64,000 nt of DNA from Brugia malayi (GCF_000002995.4 NW_025062475.1:7940187-8004186), one strand, 5' to 3'. Numbered from the stretch's first letter, positions 1 through 14,154 are shown. The notes: generated from the letters alone by a model not told the origin. Numbers and translations: made by a program.

Positions 1-1722
1 AACGCAGAATGGACGCATTCGACAGAGAGGAGGGACGATAAGCAAGACACATTGCTTTTTAAGTGATAATATTGGGTGAAAATGATTGAAAATGAAATAT
101 CTTCGCAAGTACCACTGATCAGCTGTACTATCGTGCTATCAGTCATCTTTTATGTACAATGACCTCTCTACCATTGGTAATGACCACCTCTTGCACTAAT
201 TAATTGATAAATACCACTATTAATCTGATCAAGGTATGCATTCTTTCCACATACATATGCATACATATAGTGGAAGGAGTTTCCTTGATCAATTTTAAAT
301 TAAATTCTATATGAAGAATAAAACTATATAAAATCAATCGTTCAGGATGTGCTTACTTTTTAGTTAATTCAGGCTCTCAGTTCAGTATCACTCCAGCACT
401 TCAAATTTTTAACATTTATGAAAGAGAAAGAACGTGAAATTAGTACAAAACGCACAAACAGATTATGATTGGCTCAACGATATTAGGTATATTGCTGCAC
501 TAACTTGACAGTCATCATTTGTTAATTGTAGGAGAGAAGGTTATAGAATGTGTGTTATGTCTGTTGCTATGTCGATCAGTGTATGTTGAAACTGACGGGT
601 ACTACTGATAGGACAGGTATTAAGAAGCGAAAGGATCGACAACTACAATTCACTTGTGTCATCTCATTTCAATAAGGTATCAACAAGCCTTTTACTAACT
701 GTACATCATTTTACTCAATTCTGTTATAAAATCCATATTTATGCGGTATCTAACAAAGAAAGTCAAATTTAAAAAGGAGACTTTACAGTAATGTAAGTAA
801 AATCATTAAATATTGTATACGTTTTCCCAAATTCCTAAACACGAGAAAAGGAACTCATAAGTGTCGTTTACATATTTAGTTCGAAGCACTGCTCACATGA
901 ATACAAAATAAAGTTTCAAGAATGTTATTATGTCATGCGCAACAGTGATTCCTTCCTTTAGACCGCGGAAGCGAATAAACTTACTATTCCTTTGAGAAAG
1001 AGTACCACTTTTTATCTCGCTTTCTTCCTCTAGTTAATTGAAATATAGCTAATGAACTTGTCTTTGGAAGAAAAACTTTGACCGACTCAGTTATTAGCGA
1101 AATCTTTTTCTCTCCTCTAATACTACCATCAGGAAAAGTTTACTCTAAAAAAATTTAAAAAAAAATTTACTCTTGCAAATTTCTTTTCCAATTCGTCTTT
1201 TACAAATCAATATCTAAAAGAATAGTGAATTCTAACTTTTAATGGAAATAGAGAGGAAAAACAACCAGCAGCAAACAGAAGAATAAAACAGCATTTCTAT
1301 AAAGAATAATGACCATTAGTACTAAACCTGATCCTGCCAATGTCATTCTGCCGTTCAAAGATGCTTCAGAGACTATAGAAAGATTTTCTTGGACCAAACT
1401 CACTGTTTTCTTATTCAACAAATGTAACATGGATTAAAAGAATTAATGGAATATCTCAACCGTACGATGTTGTCGTAAACATTACGTATTAGATACCAAT
1501 TACTCACATGACATTAATCTTAATATTTCGGAAATTACAGCAACTTTATTTTGATGGTAATGTTTGCACCAACGCCATTATCTAAGCTAACAATTTTACA
1601 TGATTGTAGATGAATCAGTTCAGTTTATTTCCATAACAATTTTTAGCATCCTGATAATCTAGTCCTGCAATTGAAGCATTATAAATAACATGCACTGTCT
1701 AATTTTCTGCATAAGCACTTAC
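1..1722. other. No supported gene; probable CLASP intron
   Basis: No exon can be supported here. The last recognised CLASP exon ends at 1723 with a GTAAGT donor in phase 2, so this stretch is most simply an intron of that minus-strand gene, with the rest of the gene left of the window. A minus-strand open stretch at 1239-1430 ends in a hydrophobic tail and shows no CLASP similarity. Confidence 0.4.
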
Positions 1723-3836
1723 TTTGGTTCTGGTATAAGCTGTCGCTTTCGGATACTTGACAAAACGTTTTCACCCAAATGCCAGAATATAACAATTAGC
1801 GTACTTGCCGCTATTTCTCTCACATCAATATTCGGATCAACCATCAGGTGACACAGAGATGGGATCATTCGATGTATCTGCGGTTCCACAAATCGCCTCC
1901 TGAAATTTAAAATCTGAAAAAAGATTTCTTTATTTCGCAAATCCTGTTACATCTGAAATTGATATCGACACAATCAAAGTCTTTTCTATTAATCGCCCTA
2001 ATGCGTTACTGAAATAACACTCATATCTCATACAATTAAATAAATTTTACATTCTATTTTTAAATTCACCTAACGTTCACCTAAATTTCACCTTACAATT
2101 TTGATTAAAGACGCGTCACTATAAAAATGCGTCTATTACATAGATCTACATATAAATGCTGTTTTTATAAATATATTACGTTTATAGATTGTTGAATTCC
2201 TCTTTGAATATGTAAATTTTTATTTCATTGGAACAGAAATTTTTGAGACAAAGAGAGCGAATAAAGAAAAAAAGGCCACCTATCTACAAAATTATGTCAA
2301 ATGGAATGATTTGAATAAAAGACATTCAAGGTTGATAGAATGTGACCGAAGATCTTACATTTTTTTTTTTTTCTTTTACTATTACTCAAAATGGAATTAG
2401 TAGTTCAGTTTATCAAACAAGAAGTTAGATATTTTGAAAATAAAGGCCGAAGATCCAAGAAAAAATACAAATCTGTGCATAAATTTTGACACTATTTTTG
2501 GGATGAGACGGTCGCAAAATAATATTTTTAATCAAATCTTTTGCAGAAATTGACTATGAAATGCTTCAACTTAAGTTTAATAAAACTTACTGATGTTCAA
2601 GTACCACTTTGATTACATTCATGGTACCAATGCGCACTAACCACTGACGATGATTTAATCCGAATGATATTTTTTCGAGGACAGTCTGAAAAGAATTGAG
2701 GCAAGTGTTCAATTGAGTCAGGCAGGTATTTTGGGATTTACACCATAATTATTTTGTTTATCAATGCGGCCATTGCTTTCCACTGAGTACATCGATATTC
2801 AATTAGAGGCAATTGGGCAGATCAAATAAAATCAGGTAATTACTTTGCCTGTACGTAAGAATGTACAATTTAAATAACAACCACTTTGGTTTCAGTGGAA
2901 ATTATAAAACGGCAAGTCAAGAGACACAACTTGGTGCATAAAAAGATTTAATAGAATAACGATGTAGGCATTATCATGAGCTGCTTCTAGTTGAATAATT
3001 GCATGCAGGCATCAGGAGTTGCCTGTTGAATCAGTGGATTGTCCAGTAAAAGCAAAAAAAAAATTTACTGCAGCACATTTTTTTTTTTTTTAAATAGCTA
3101 ATGGTATGCTAGATACAAGCATTAATTCCCGAGATTCCCGATCCATTTCCAACCAAAAGCACATGCTGAAGAGCCGGATAAACAAGTGGAAATGAATAAT
3201 TAGAAGTTGTAAGCGATTTACGAATATAAGATCTGTCACAGGCGTATGTGAAAATGCTAATAAAGAAAAGCAGAAATATGAATTTTGTTGCTGCCCCCTA
3301 ACCAAACCTATGCTTTACCTGAGGACTGCAATGTGGTGTGTTTGCGAGCGCAGCAAGAAGTTGAACCATAGCTTCACGTACACTTTGTTTTGAATCACCC
3401 AGACGTTCTACTAGAGCTCTAACCCGATCCAATAAATACGGCGAGATTACATCTGCGGACACTTCAATTGCCACATCAATAATTTCTACTGCAAGTAAGG
3501 CTACCTGAAACAACAAAGGTCTTTTAGCAAAATTCCTCATATTGAATTTATAGAAGGAGATTTTGCTATTAATAAAACTATATACTTTCAATTATTCATA
3601 ACAAGATCGCAGTATTATGAAATCTTACAATTAGCCGGATAACTGTTGTAAACTTGTCTAACCTTATAATTAGAGCCGGATAACCACTGCACCACTAAAT
3701 CGCAGAAATCATTGAGAAGTGTGGAATCAGAGGAAAGTCTTGAAATTTGTAACTGCGACAGTAGCTGCTGTCCAAGTTCCAGACGTTCACGTGGATCCGA
3801 ACTATTTTGTTCCAGTAATTCACCAAGCCAACTCAT
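1723..3836 (-). CDS. CLASP: CLASP-family microtubule plus-end protein, N-terminal part (partial)
   Basis: CLASP/Orbit proteins bind microtubule plus ends through TOG (HEAT-repeat) domains and promote rescue and spindle stability. Four exons were read on the minus strand: 3836-3663 (starts MSWLGELLEQ), 3504-3319, 2685-2591 and 1899-1723. They join in frame (phases 0, 0, 2, 2). The ordered blocks match the first TOG domain of animal CLASPs: a Ser-Asn-Tyr-Lys motif ending exon 1, RLGDSKQSVRE in exon 2, then VDPNIDVREIAASTL and a HLGENV helix in exon 4. All introns have GT-AG ends and good acceptors. The Ser-rich middle, later TOG domains and C-terminus are not in the window. Nematodes carry several CLASP paralogues (cls-1/2/3 in C. 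elegans); which one this is cannot be told from TOG1 alone. Confidence 0.8.
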
Positions 3837-6800
3837 TGTTTAGTCCTTTCAATTTATATCGTACGAAACATATAAAAAAACATTCATTATTTATAACATT
3901 TCAGATATGCATAAGGCTACCGGAAGGTTAAATCGTCAGCATTAAGCTAACATATAAAACATTTTTTACATGAGAAACATGAAAACATGGATATAACTTC
4001 TATTTCACATGCTTCTTGATTGATTTTTTATTTCTTAGTAACTTTTATTTTTTATATGCTTATCAGCGTACAAAGTACCGATTCATTGCTATTTATTTTT
4101 ACTGATTCTGTAAATTTAATTTCTCCACTTATTTTCTTTCGATTTAAAAAATTCGCCAGTTTCGCCATTTTAAAAAATTCGCCATTTTATATAACAATCA
4201 AATTTTTGCTAAATATTTTTTTAAAAATCATTGGATGAATATATAACAAACAAATATAAACAAAAGCTGGACAGATTGAAAAGAAAAGTAAATAAAGTAC
4301 GAAATAAAAGAAATGAATGTAAATATGAAATGAAATATCAGCTGCCCATGAGAATTTAATATGACAAGAGAGGATGTGCGGAATTTCCAGTAATTTATCA
4401 CAAGAACAACTAATTGCAGATGTGCCAAAGCCGTTCAGATGTTGCAGTGGCAAATAGGTGTCATTGGAAAAGAAAAAAAAGTGATCCGACTTGAAAAGTT
4501 TGATCGATTTTATTTAGCTGTACGTTTGAAATGTGCTTCAGATATTGTAATTAGATCGCTTACTGTCGGATATGAAAGTTTTAAGTAAGCAAAAAAAAAA
4601 AAAAAAAAAAACTGAGAACTGGTAACAACTTGTTCATTTATGAGATGGGATGATTTCACTTGAACAGTGGATTTAACTTCTGCTCTTTGGATTTCTGATC
4701 AACATCCTTTCATGTGTTAGTTGTGCCAGTGGGATAATCTTCAGTGCAAGAAGAATTGCGTTCCTCAGTAAATCGAATGAATGATGTTATATGCTTGTCA
4801 TTAATGTCTTCTATCCTTAGACTGCATTAGGTATTCAATGAACTATAGGACTGCTACAAAAATCTTCCTTATCGAGTCTTATTCAGTCTAAAAGTATCAA
4901 TTAATGATTGAATATATATGGAAGATGCACGTCAGAAAGGAAAGCAAAATTAAAATCTTGATAAAAATGAATCTAACAGTAGTCCTGGCACAACGGTAAC
5001 CATAAGTACGATTATTGGGTACTGAGTTAGGGGATTATCTTTCATATTGATTAAAACATTCTAAATGATTTTAGTGTCAAAAGAGGTAACGATTATATTC
5101 CTTAGTCTGAGATATGTGATATGCTTTCATTTCATTCTAAAGTTATTTAAGCATTAGTTCAGAGAAGTGAAAGAATGTTTGGGTATGTAGGCTGTTAACA
5201 AATATTATAAAAAATAAAAGGAAGAGAATGTAGAAGAAATGAAGTGCATTGCTCAAGCATTTTTTTTTTTTTACTTATGCTCTTTAGGATTGGTTTTTGT
5301 CTTCCGCTGACATTGTAGCACAGACAGAAGTGCTACAACATATACTTTCAAATAAAAGAAATTGCTTCCCATAAAGTTGAGTAGCACTTCTGAGTAGACT
5401 TTTTAATTGTTGCTTAGTGAATTTGCTAAGCCATATTAATTAACATGTAGTGCCCAGAAAATAGTACCATAGTATTTCATTGACATTATCGGTAATTGGG
5501 AGTGACCACAGCTTTCTCTCTTGTTTGATTGTCTAATGGTTTATATTGACATCCATCAACTATAAATTTATCGTATTTCAAGCGCGGTAATATTTTTGAA
5601 TGAATTAAAATATGACAAAAAATATTTGTAAGTTTGAAAGTAATTAAAAGCTTTTAATAAGTTTTGTGAAAAAAAATTCTACAACGACCGATCAAAAATA
5701 TTTCATTATAGCAGTGCAACGTTAAAACTGGTTTTCTATTATGAAAATACGAATATTCTCTTTTCGCACTTTTTTCAAGCAGTTGAATCAGTTTTTATTA
5801 TCCAATAGAAGAGATGAAAGCATAAATGTAATTAAAAACATGCATTGCAGAAATGTATACTGTTATAATCGCACAGATTTTGTGCAAGAAATCCTGAAAG
5901 AAAAGTATTTTTGAGACTATGAAGTGTTGGACGGAGAAAATGAGAACATTATATCGTTAGGAAGCAAAAAAGTATGAAAATTATTGAGAAAAATAAGGAA
6001 AAATGTAGGAAGAATATTCTAGAGGTTTAACAAAATTTGTCATCAAATAATATAAATGTAAAGAATAAAACAAAGTTGTTTAATAATCTATCAAGACAGA
6101 TGTGACCAAGATTTTTTTTTTTTTAGCATGAAGTGCGGGAAGATCAGTGCAAGTATTTGTTTGTTGCCAGGTGTCTAAATATTTATGTGGAATAAATAAC
6201 TGAATTAGCTTTTCAGCTCTACAAGAGTTTAGTTATTTCGATTATAATTAAATTATAAGTTAGTCTTCTTCTTACTTAATAGATCATTTGAGTAACTATT
6301 CAATCCTTATTTAGCAATAATATAATACTTCAGAACAAAAAGTAATAATTATTTACAAATTGAAGATTATTCCGTCTTACATTCATAGAATCGGTTGGAG
6401 AACAGTTATTTAAAGTTCAGATCAACAAACTTATTAGTGAATGAATCTACTGATGGTGAACTATATCTTCAAATAAATTCTCAGTAACTGACAATTTACG
6501 CTTCTTTTCAAGATTTTCCTATTTCCAATTCTCTGAAAGGAAACGAAATGAGAGGATGAGTTTAGTGAACAAAATGATTTCGCTCCTTTTAATGTGCCCA
6601 TACCTTTTCAGAATTTTGCACTGCTACTTTTTGAACAGTTTGGCTTGCTTTGTTAAGCTATCATTACTTTCATTAAAAACCTTCAATAATTCACTTGTTA
6701 AAAAGAAAACAAAAGACCATACTAACTTTGTACCAATAATTTTCCGATGACTTTTTAGCCTTTCATCTGCACAAAACTTGTCATCCCTGCTGTTACTACT

Positions 6801-9800
6801 CAATAATAATAATCCTGTTTTAGGATGGATGCCATTCAAATACTCATTACGATGCCTCAATGATGGATGTGAAAAGCAATTCATGTTCAAAGTGTTCTCA
6901 TTCGGAAGCGAATCTTTGCTAACAACTTGGAAGGAAGATCAAGAAAAGAGAAAAGAAACGAGTTTCTACGATATATTACCCAGAAAAAAAACAAATTAAT
7001 GATTAGATGAATCGGAATACAACGTTCGTTTCCCATACATACTTCTTTAGAAAGAAAAAAAAAAAATTATTCAATTTGCTGCGCAACGAGAATACATCCG
7101 AAATCAAAATGGTGCATATTCTAATAGAAAACATATTTGCCCACAAAAATATAGGTTATAGCCTCATTCCAGGTTACTTCCCTTGTCTAACTCCATTTTC
7201 TCTTCTCTCCTCCACTCAACTGTGATGAGAAATTTTGCAAAAGTTCCCTTATTTAAATAGACTTGAACTTCCCACCACTCATGTATGTTGCTTAAATCTA
7301 AAATACATCTATTATGGAAACCATGCTTAAGCTGAGAAATAAACTTTACATTTTGTACAGTGAAGGAATCATTTAGCTTAATCTTGACCTTGTGACATTT
7401 TGTCTTTCATATGCTTCACAGAAAACAGAAAGTGGAATGCAGCAATTTTTTTTCTACTAATTAATTCTTTATAAGTGTCGACTGAGAGATGAGGGCTCCT
7501 TCCACAACATACTAATCTATGCTAAACGATATGAAGAATTTATCATATCTGAAACAAGTTTTTCTCTCACAGACAGACAAGAAGCACACAGATATTGATG
7601 TCCAGTATCATTTAATCGGATCTGTCTTCCAGATTTTAAACAGAAAGTACACAACAATTACAAGGCTGAAAAATAAGTATAGACAAATTTTTGGAAGAAA
7701 CGAAAGTTAGCAAAAGCCTGAGAGACAGATAATCTTTTACGTTAACGACAACCATTTGCTGTTCACGTATTTACACTGTGAACAATAAAAAACGTCGATG
7801 AGAATGAAATTTTGATGAATGCCTTTCACCTCTTCTCATTTCTCATTTAGTCTTTCGCAGACGATGTGATAGGCAGAAGAAAGAATCAAATATTTTTTTA
7901 AGACAACAAGTTGTTTTTCTATGAGATAGTTCTCATAAGTAAGACAAAATTTTTGGACTTTTTCACATTCTTTTTTCTAACTTGTTTCGTCGATTTATTT
8001 TATTTCTCTTTTTTGACGCAATGTATGTATGAGAATTGATGTGGGAACTAGCGGTAGAGTCCACTCCTATCTCTGAATTCGAATATAATTGATTCTAGGT
8101 CTTTCGTTTGTAAGTCATATAATAACTTCACAGCAACTACTAGTAGTAGAGAAATCATTGATCCAAAATCCCAGAACTCAAAATGCGAGGTCGTTAAAAT
8201 CGATGAAAGTGACGCTTATAGGATTGATGTGTCATCGATTTCCAATTACACAAAAGAGCACAACAACTTACTCTCTTCCATTTACGCCAACAGCTGCCAT
8301 GCACAATAAATCTCTGTCTGTATTCCTATTCAGTGTCAAATTTTCGATGAGACACAGAAATCGAACATGGTATCACAGCTTCACTTATTTTAATGTCGCA
8401 TTGGTGATGGAACATTAAACAGAAGAAATGACAAAGAAGAAAGGCGACGTAAAGATGACAAAGTTGAAATGGCGCGAAGCAAGAAAATTGTTAATTGAAT
8501 CAAGTTATGTATAAGAAAAATAACAATGTAAATTTAGATATATGACTCTAAATAAAATTTCATAATGTGGGAGGTCAAAAGATTCGAGAATGACTTAGCG
8601 TGGTTCAGTACAAGGAGTATATAAATGAAACAAGAGAGGAACTATGTCTCGATTAATTATTGTATTGATAGAAAACAGTGGTAACAGCGATCAGAGGAAT
8701 AATGCTCGATAGATAAGTAAGATTATTAAAATATTAAAAAAGTACATGACAAAATTGTCCATAAATAACGTCGGAAATCGTTAAAGAGAAAGTACTACTG
8801 GACTAAATTCAACAAAATAAGAGAACCAGATGGCTGATGTATTATTGAGAGAAATCAATTTTCATTAATCCAAACTCTAAAATAACAAGCAATATAATAT
8901 TTAGGATCTTTTTGGTTCTGTTGAAACTCTCCTTGAATCGATCTAGCATATTCTGTAGCATTTAAATCAGAATCAAAGGAATAGGAATAACACAAAAGAG
9001 CATTGTTATGTATATTAACTTTGAGCATCCATTCTTAGGGATATAATTTTCTTCTTTTTCTAAGTTATCTCAGCCTTACGAATAACAATTTGAAAGCCAG
9101 AAAGTCGTTTACACTCATAACTGAAGTGGCCTTGTATCTGAATGTCACCTATAATGTCAACTCAATTACTAAAAACATTATGGAGACGAAATCTTATCAA
9201 GGATTATTACATAAAATAGGATAATGTGATGAGTCAGTGTAATTCGAGAACAATGAATTCGAATTCAATAAAATAGCACAACTTCATAAAATTTTCTTGA
9301 AGTTGATTCTAACTGCACAGCATCTTATAAACTATCAGAGAAAAATAACATAAGAACAATTATAAATGGAATTTGAAAAGCGTAACAAGCAACTTACGCT
9401 GGATGAGGTAACCTTTACGTTAAATGTTAGATGCACCACTGTCCTTTCTTGTTGATAATTTCACAGTTTAAATTGAAAATTGTGAAGAGCTATGAATTCA
9501 ACAAAATGGCACAACTTCAGTTTCAATTTCATTGTTCTTACATATAAAAAACATTGTGAAGACAAGGACGAAAGCTTCGCTTTATCAAATATCATTAGAA
9601 TTCAATATTAAAGCTACAAAATCAGCTGGCAGAAAATTTTCAAATTTTACTTAAAATAATATAAAGGCCAACAAATGAAAGAGAGAAGGGTAGATGAGCA
9701 ATCTAATAAGTTTTTGGGTTTGTTAACCAAATATTGAAAGGATGGTGAATGCAGTCTGAGTGTCTCAATACAGCACTAACTAACGATCGATTTCTTTTAC

Positions 9801-10916
9801 TTGAAGGCCGTTTGCTACCATAGGCTGGCCTTAAGGCCACTATTGTTAGGCTCTAGAATTATCTCTCCATCTCTACTTTGTCAATCTCATGTATGTATTT
9901 TTTCCGAATTTAGATATAGTTAAATTTAGCGCATGATGTATTAATATTTAATGACAACGACGCGATAATGCAGGAAAAAAAGTTCTTCCACATTTCCCAA
10001 AATTGAGTATTTTCAAACATAAAAGAAACACTGAATTTAGCTGAAGTGCTGAAAGGTTTTACACACATGAAATGAGATTTTACTCCTACATGAACATGAA
10101 TGATGGGATAAGTGGGACACCACTTAATCAAGATGCAAGACTTATTAGATGAGAGGTAGCAGTTCTAACCTGTCGACCTCTCTATCATCCTTAGAACCTA
10201 ACTACAACTTATTTCAATATGATAGTCTTCTCTATTACCCTCCCAGCGCATAAAACTCCTATTCCCCGCAACAGTAAACGAGGATAGTTAATGTGACAAA
10301 CCACCACATTCCTTCCCATCCTATACATAATGACTGGAAAATATGAACCTCTGAAAGTTAACTTTTCACTTAATTTTGCTTCCCATGTAATCTACCATCT
10401 ACCACGATTAAATAGTATTTTCATGTTTACTTAATTTTATTGATAACTTTATCACAGTTCACATAGTAAAATCACTTGATATGTATATAATCTCTAAACA
10501 TATTTCGAATAACACAACTCGAATTTAAGATGAGCAAAAGCTGACAGTTTACTCTGACGCTGCAGAGGTAGTCGTTTCAACTTAATTCCGGACCAGGGTC
10601 GTTACTGTTCGGTATAAAGCAGCCATTCTAGCTCAACATTTATTAGTCAAGTTTATAGGTTTGTAATCTATAGCTCCTATTTGGTATAATAAAAAATCCG
10701 AAATAATTGAAGAAGGCCTATAAATAGTACTGAGGAACATAGCGCATGTAACATAAACTACTACATAGAAGAGAATAGACTGACCACCGCGGAAAATATC
10801 AATCAAATTATTGGAATTGCTGTGAATGAACCATTCACACTGTATTCTTTTTTTTGCACATAAAATTTTACACACACAAGAAGCTGACTTCTTATTATTT
10901 TTATAACAAATTATGT
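3837..10916. other. Gene-poor intergenic region
   Basis: About 7 kb between the CLASP start and the HADHB stop. I see AT-rich sequence with A/T homopolymers, a small inverted repeat near 5313-5391, a possible decayed ORF at 8058-8497 and a GGCCTTAAGGCC palindrome at 9827-9838. Short ORFs at 6556-7225, 7519-7710, 9910-10131 and 10633-10875 have no recognisable product and mostly lack a good start. The 5' regulatory DNA of CLASP should lie near 3840-4600. Confidence 0.4.
8058..8497 (+). pseudogene. Possible decayed ORF, interrupted by two TAA codons
   Basis: One frame reads from AGT at 8058 through 81 or more codons without a stop. It has a balanced, protein-like composition (for example CEVVKIDESDAYRIDVSS). 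It then meets TAA, continues about 27 codons, meets another TAA after a Leu-Phe, and continues about 39 codons of a very basic and acidic tail before TGA. No start codon opens it, and two TAG codons lie just upstream. It may be a relic exon or chance; a second frame (8089-8418) is also open. No family is recognised. Confidence 0.2.
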
Positions 10917-13900
10917 TTATTTCGGATAATTTTCAATCAGCATAGCGACTCCATGTCCACCTGCAGCGCATGCAGCTACAATTCCCAGATGTTCTGTAGA
11001 AAAATTAAAGCATTTATGTGCTGCAAGACTAGAATTTATTTTTAATCAGTCTTATTAATCGATTTAGTGCATTAATTCATCTTCTTCCGGATATTTTCAA
11101 TCATTAGTTAAAAACATCCACTTCATGTGGATCTGACATGAAGACTGTCATTTGTGTAACTTTTGCTTCCATAGCTCGGTTCTTATTACAAAGTTTCATT
11201 CCGAAGTGATGCAATTAAGCATTAAATCTAGCCTACATAAAATTCCTGAAGAGATTTGTAAGAAGTTAAACTGTTTTAGTCAAGTTTCTGACCAAACTTT
11301 GGGTAAATGCTTTTATAGCCTACAATTTATTCAAATTGAATGTTAGGAAACGAATAAGAAAACATGCTTTTTTCGTGCTGCAGTCTATTTACTGCATGGG
11401 ACACCAATCGTACGCCTGTTGCACCAAATGGATGTCCAAGCGAAAGACTACCACCCCAGGTATTCAACTTCTCCTCTGCTATACGTCCATATTTTGTTGG
11501 TCGTTGTAACATTTCCTAGAAAATTCTTCAGTAAGATAAAAGAACAGAAAAAAAGGACCTAATAAAGTTTGTAAAAAATTTTTAGAAATTAAATAATACC
11601 TTGCAAAAATAATCTGAATCCATGGCATTCAAATTGGCTAGAATTTGTCCAGCAAAAGCTTCATGGATTTCGAAAACATCAATATCTTTTAACGTTAGTC
11701 CAACCTGAATCCAGATTAAGAAATTGGAAATAAAACAAATATGGAGTTTCAGTTGGAAACGCTGAAAGTTCAGTGATGTAAAATTAAAATTCGCACCTTA
11801 TCCATTAGCTTCGGAATTGCATAGGCAGGTGACAGAAGAAGTTGGTCAGTTGGATCTTGTGCTACATACTGGAAATCTCTCAGATAGGCTTTTGGTTTAT
11901 AACCTTTCTTTATTGCGTAATCTTCCGTCATTATCAGTGACGCAGATGCGCCATCTGTGAGGAACGAAGAATTGCCTGCAAACTGGAGTTAAAAAAAAAA
12001 AAATACTATGGAACTATTGCATGTCAATGTAATGTCTGATACTGATTCTTTATTTGTTTCTTTTGAATTTCGGGCCACTAAGTGTAGCCCATACATTAAC
12101 TGTTTTTTGCGACCTCCCACTCATATCTCTACATTAATTGTACTAGCAAGTTATTAAGTTTCATTTTCATTAACAGCAATGCATAAATTAAATAAGTTAC
12201 GGTATTGATGTAATAAGAAAAAATTACACACACATACAAAAAAAAAAAAAAAAAAAAAAAAGAATTTCTCGATAATGCCAACATTATAGAAATTAACCAT
12301 AAAGAATCAGCACGCCGTTCCAGTGATATTTCCATCTAAATCATACTTCTTCTTTAATTTTATAATCTTAGTTTACTCTAATAAAATATATACAGCATCA
12401 CGCGAATTTTTCTTTCATCAACGAAATTGCAGAATATGTTGCCCAATTTTACATTTCTGAACTCATCAACAAAACTTACCAGCAGTAACTGTTCCATGAG
12501 ATTTTACAAAAGCTGGTTTCAGCTGTGATAATTTTTCCATCGAAGAAACACGGATACCGTTATCTCTTCGAACAACCATCGGCTTACTGCCAGGTACAAA
12601 AACTGGTACAATGTCAGAGAGCAGGTTCTCTTTCGAAGCACGGTCAGCAAGCATATGTGAACGAATGGCAAATTCATCTTGCTCACTGAAATCCAGAATG
12701 GAAAAGAAAATAACTGCCCTAAAAGTTTATTCATTTGAATGATTGTCCTGTTAAGACAAAGTTTTGTAATGTAAACTGAATACTTCCGCATCATAACTAA
12801 AATGATAAAATGGTTTATTTCGAATACTTACTTTATACCTCTTACTGATTATTTGATACACAATACTTCGCTCTCAAAGAAGACAATTTATTCTCAAAGC
12901 TTACTTAGTTAGCTTAAAAGACAATTACCAACCGTCTAGATACGCCAAATGCTGCAGCTAGTCGATCACCGCTATGTCCCATGGTTTCACCAGTCGTAAA
13001 TTCAGCAACAGCTGGTAATTCAGGTGAGAAGAAGTTTAATGCTATTTTCCTTATTGCTGTCAACTTGTCAGAAAACTTCTTTGCTTTATCTAGAGAAAGA
13101 AATGCTGAACGTACCTAAAAAGCAAATCTATTAAAAGAAAATTCCATCAAGAATGGCTCATCTTTTGGATTAAACAAGTAAATGTACAAATAAGAAATAT
13201 GGATAATAAAAACAAATAAATATACTTTTCGATTATATCGAATTGGGACATCGGAAAGTAATTCAACGCCACCAGCGATACCCGCATTACAATAACCTGC
13301 CGAAAGCATATTCATAACATCAGTTATTGCAACATTTGACGAAATACAAGCCAGTGTAACTGTATGCGCCGGTATCTGAATTAATCCAAAAATAAAGTCT
13401 ATTGAAACTGAAATGAAAGTAGTAACGACATAGCAACAGTGTCGAAACAACCTTATTTTTTAAAGCTACATAAGTAATGAAACATACATTTTTAGAAAAT
13501 CCTGCCATTAACGCAGCTTCCCGTGCCACATTACTCGTTTTATATTCCTGTATCACAGTACCACACACAATATGCCCCACATCATGTATATTCACTTTCG
13601 CCCGATCCATTAATGCTGCAAAATGAAGATTTTTCCGATATTCAAAGTACTTTCAGACGACGAAGAATACTTTTGTATACTGATACATACTCCACACGTG
13701 TGATTGAAGTGGTCAAAATAGCTCTTTGTGGGCATCTCAACGACTCAACATTATCGAACTGATACGAAATATTTTCTTTTGAGCATCCTTTTCCTTAAAT
13801 TTATCCGAGGTCTTGTTAAATCTTCAAATAATTACAAACTAAACTTTCCCCAGAATGTAACAAAAGCTTCTCATCTGATTGAGAAACTAATAGAAGTAGA

Positions 13901-14143
13901 GGAAGTAATACCTAGAAGAGCAGCTCGCTGCAAATCCATAGCCATCATATTCTTAAACATCGTTCTCGATTGTAAAAATGGTGTACGTACCGCATCCACG
14001 AGAACAATATTCGGTTGATTGGGTTTGGAAAATATTTTCCTTGATATCGTAGGTGCTGTTGAGGTTAAGTAACAACATGATATTGTGTATAGCGGTTTAA
14101 TTCGATTTATATTCCCCAGATTTATTAATAATGAGCGGGACAT
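10917..14143 (-). CDS. HADHB: Mitochondrial trifunctional protein beta subunit (3-ketoacyl-CoA thiolase)
   Basis: HADHB catalyses the last step of long-chain fatty acid beta-oxidation, cleaving 3-ketoacyl-CoA with CoA inside mitochondria, in complex with the alpha subunit. Nine exons join in frame to 468 aa (human about 474): 14143-13912, 13615-13488, 13375-13226, 13114-12933, 12685-12480, 11975-11797, 11704-11600, 11515-11368 and 10993-10917. The N-terminus is basic and hydroxylated, like a mitochondrial presequence. Thiolase landmarks are the nucleophile Cys130 in TLACISSN, His373 in IHEAFAGQ, the [10 protein letters not shown] loop in exon 8, and Cys452 in [10 protein letters not shown]. 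The protein ends NYPK. The start at 14143 was chosen because it opens the presequence and lies 11 nt after a TTGTAG acceptor. Intron 8 appears to use a GC donor. The C. elegans counterpart is hadb-1. Confidence 0.93.
12239..12260 (+). repeat. Poly-A tract in HADHB intron 5
   Basis: An uninterrupted run of about 22 A on the plus strand, lying in the intron between HADHB exons 5 and 6. It reads as poly-T in the transcript. Confidence 0.7.
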
Positions 14144-14154
14144 CTGCCGAAATT
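14144..14154 (-). promoter_or_regulatory. Probable trans-splice acceptor and 11-nt leader of HADHB
   Basis: A TTGTAG acceptor ends at 14155, leaving exactly 11 nt before the ATG at 14143. A second AG lies directly before the ATG. Nematode messages often receive a spliced leader a few bases upstream of the start, so this is a likely addition site, though a distant 5' exon is not excluded. Confidence 0.45.

Noticed and set aside
8089..8418. 109-codon plus-strand ORF
   Set aside because: No ATG at its opening (TTG), and its composition is less protein-like than the neighbouring frame, which I reported as a possible relic.
9827..9838. GGCCTTAAGGCC palindrome
   Set aside because: A 12-bp palindrome with no partner, repeat or gene nearby; not informative.
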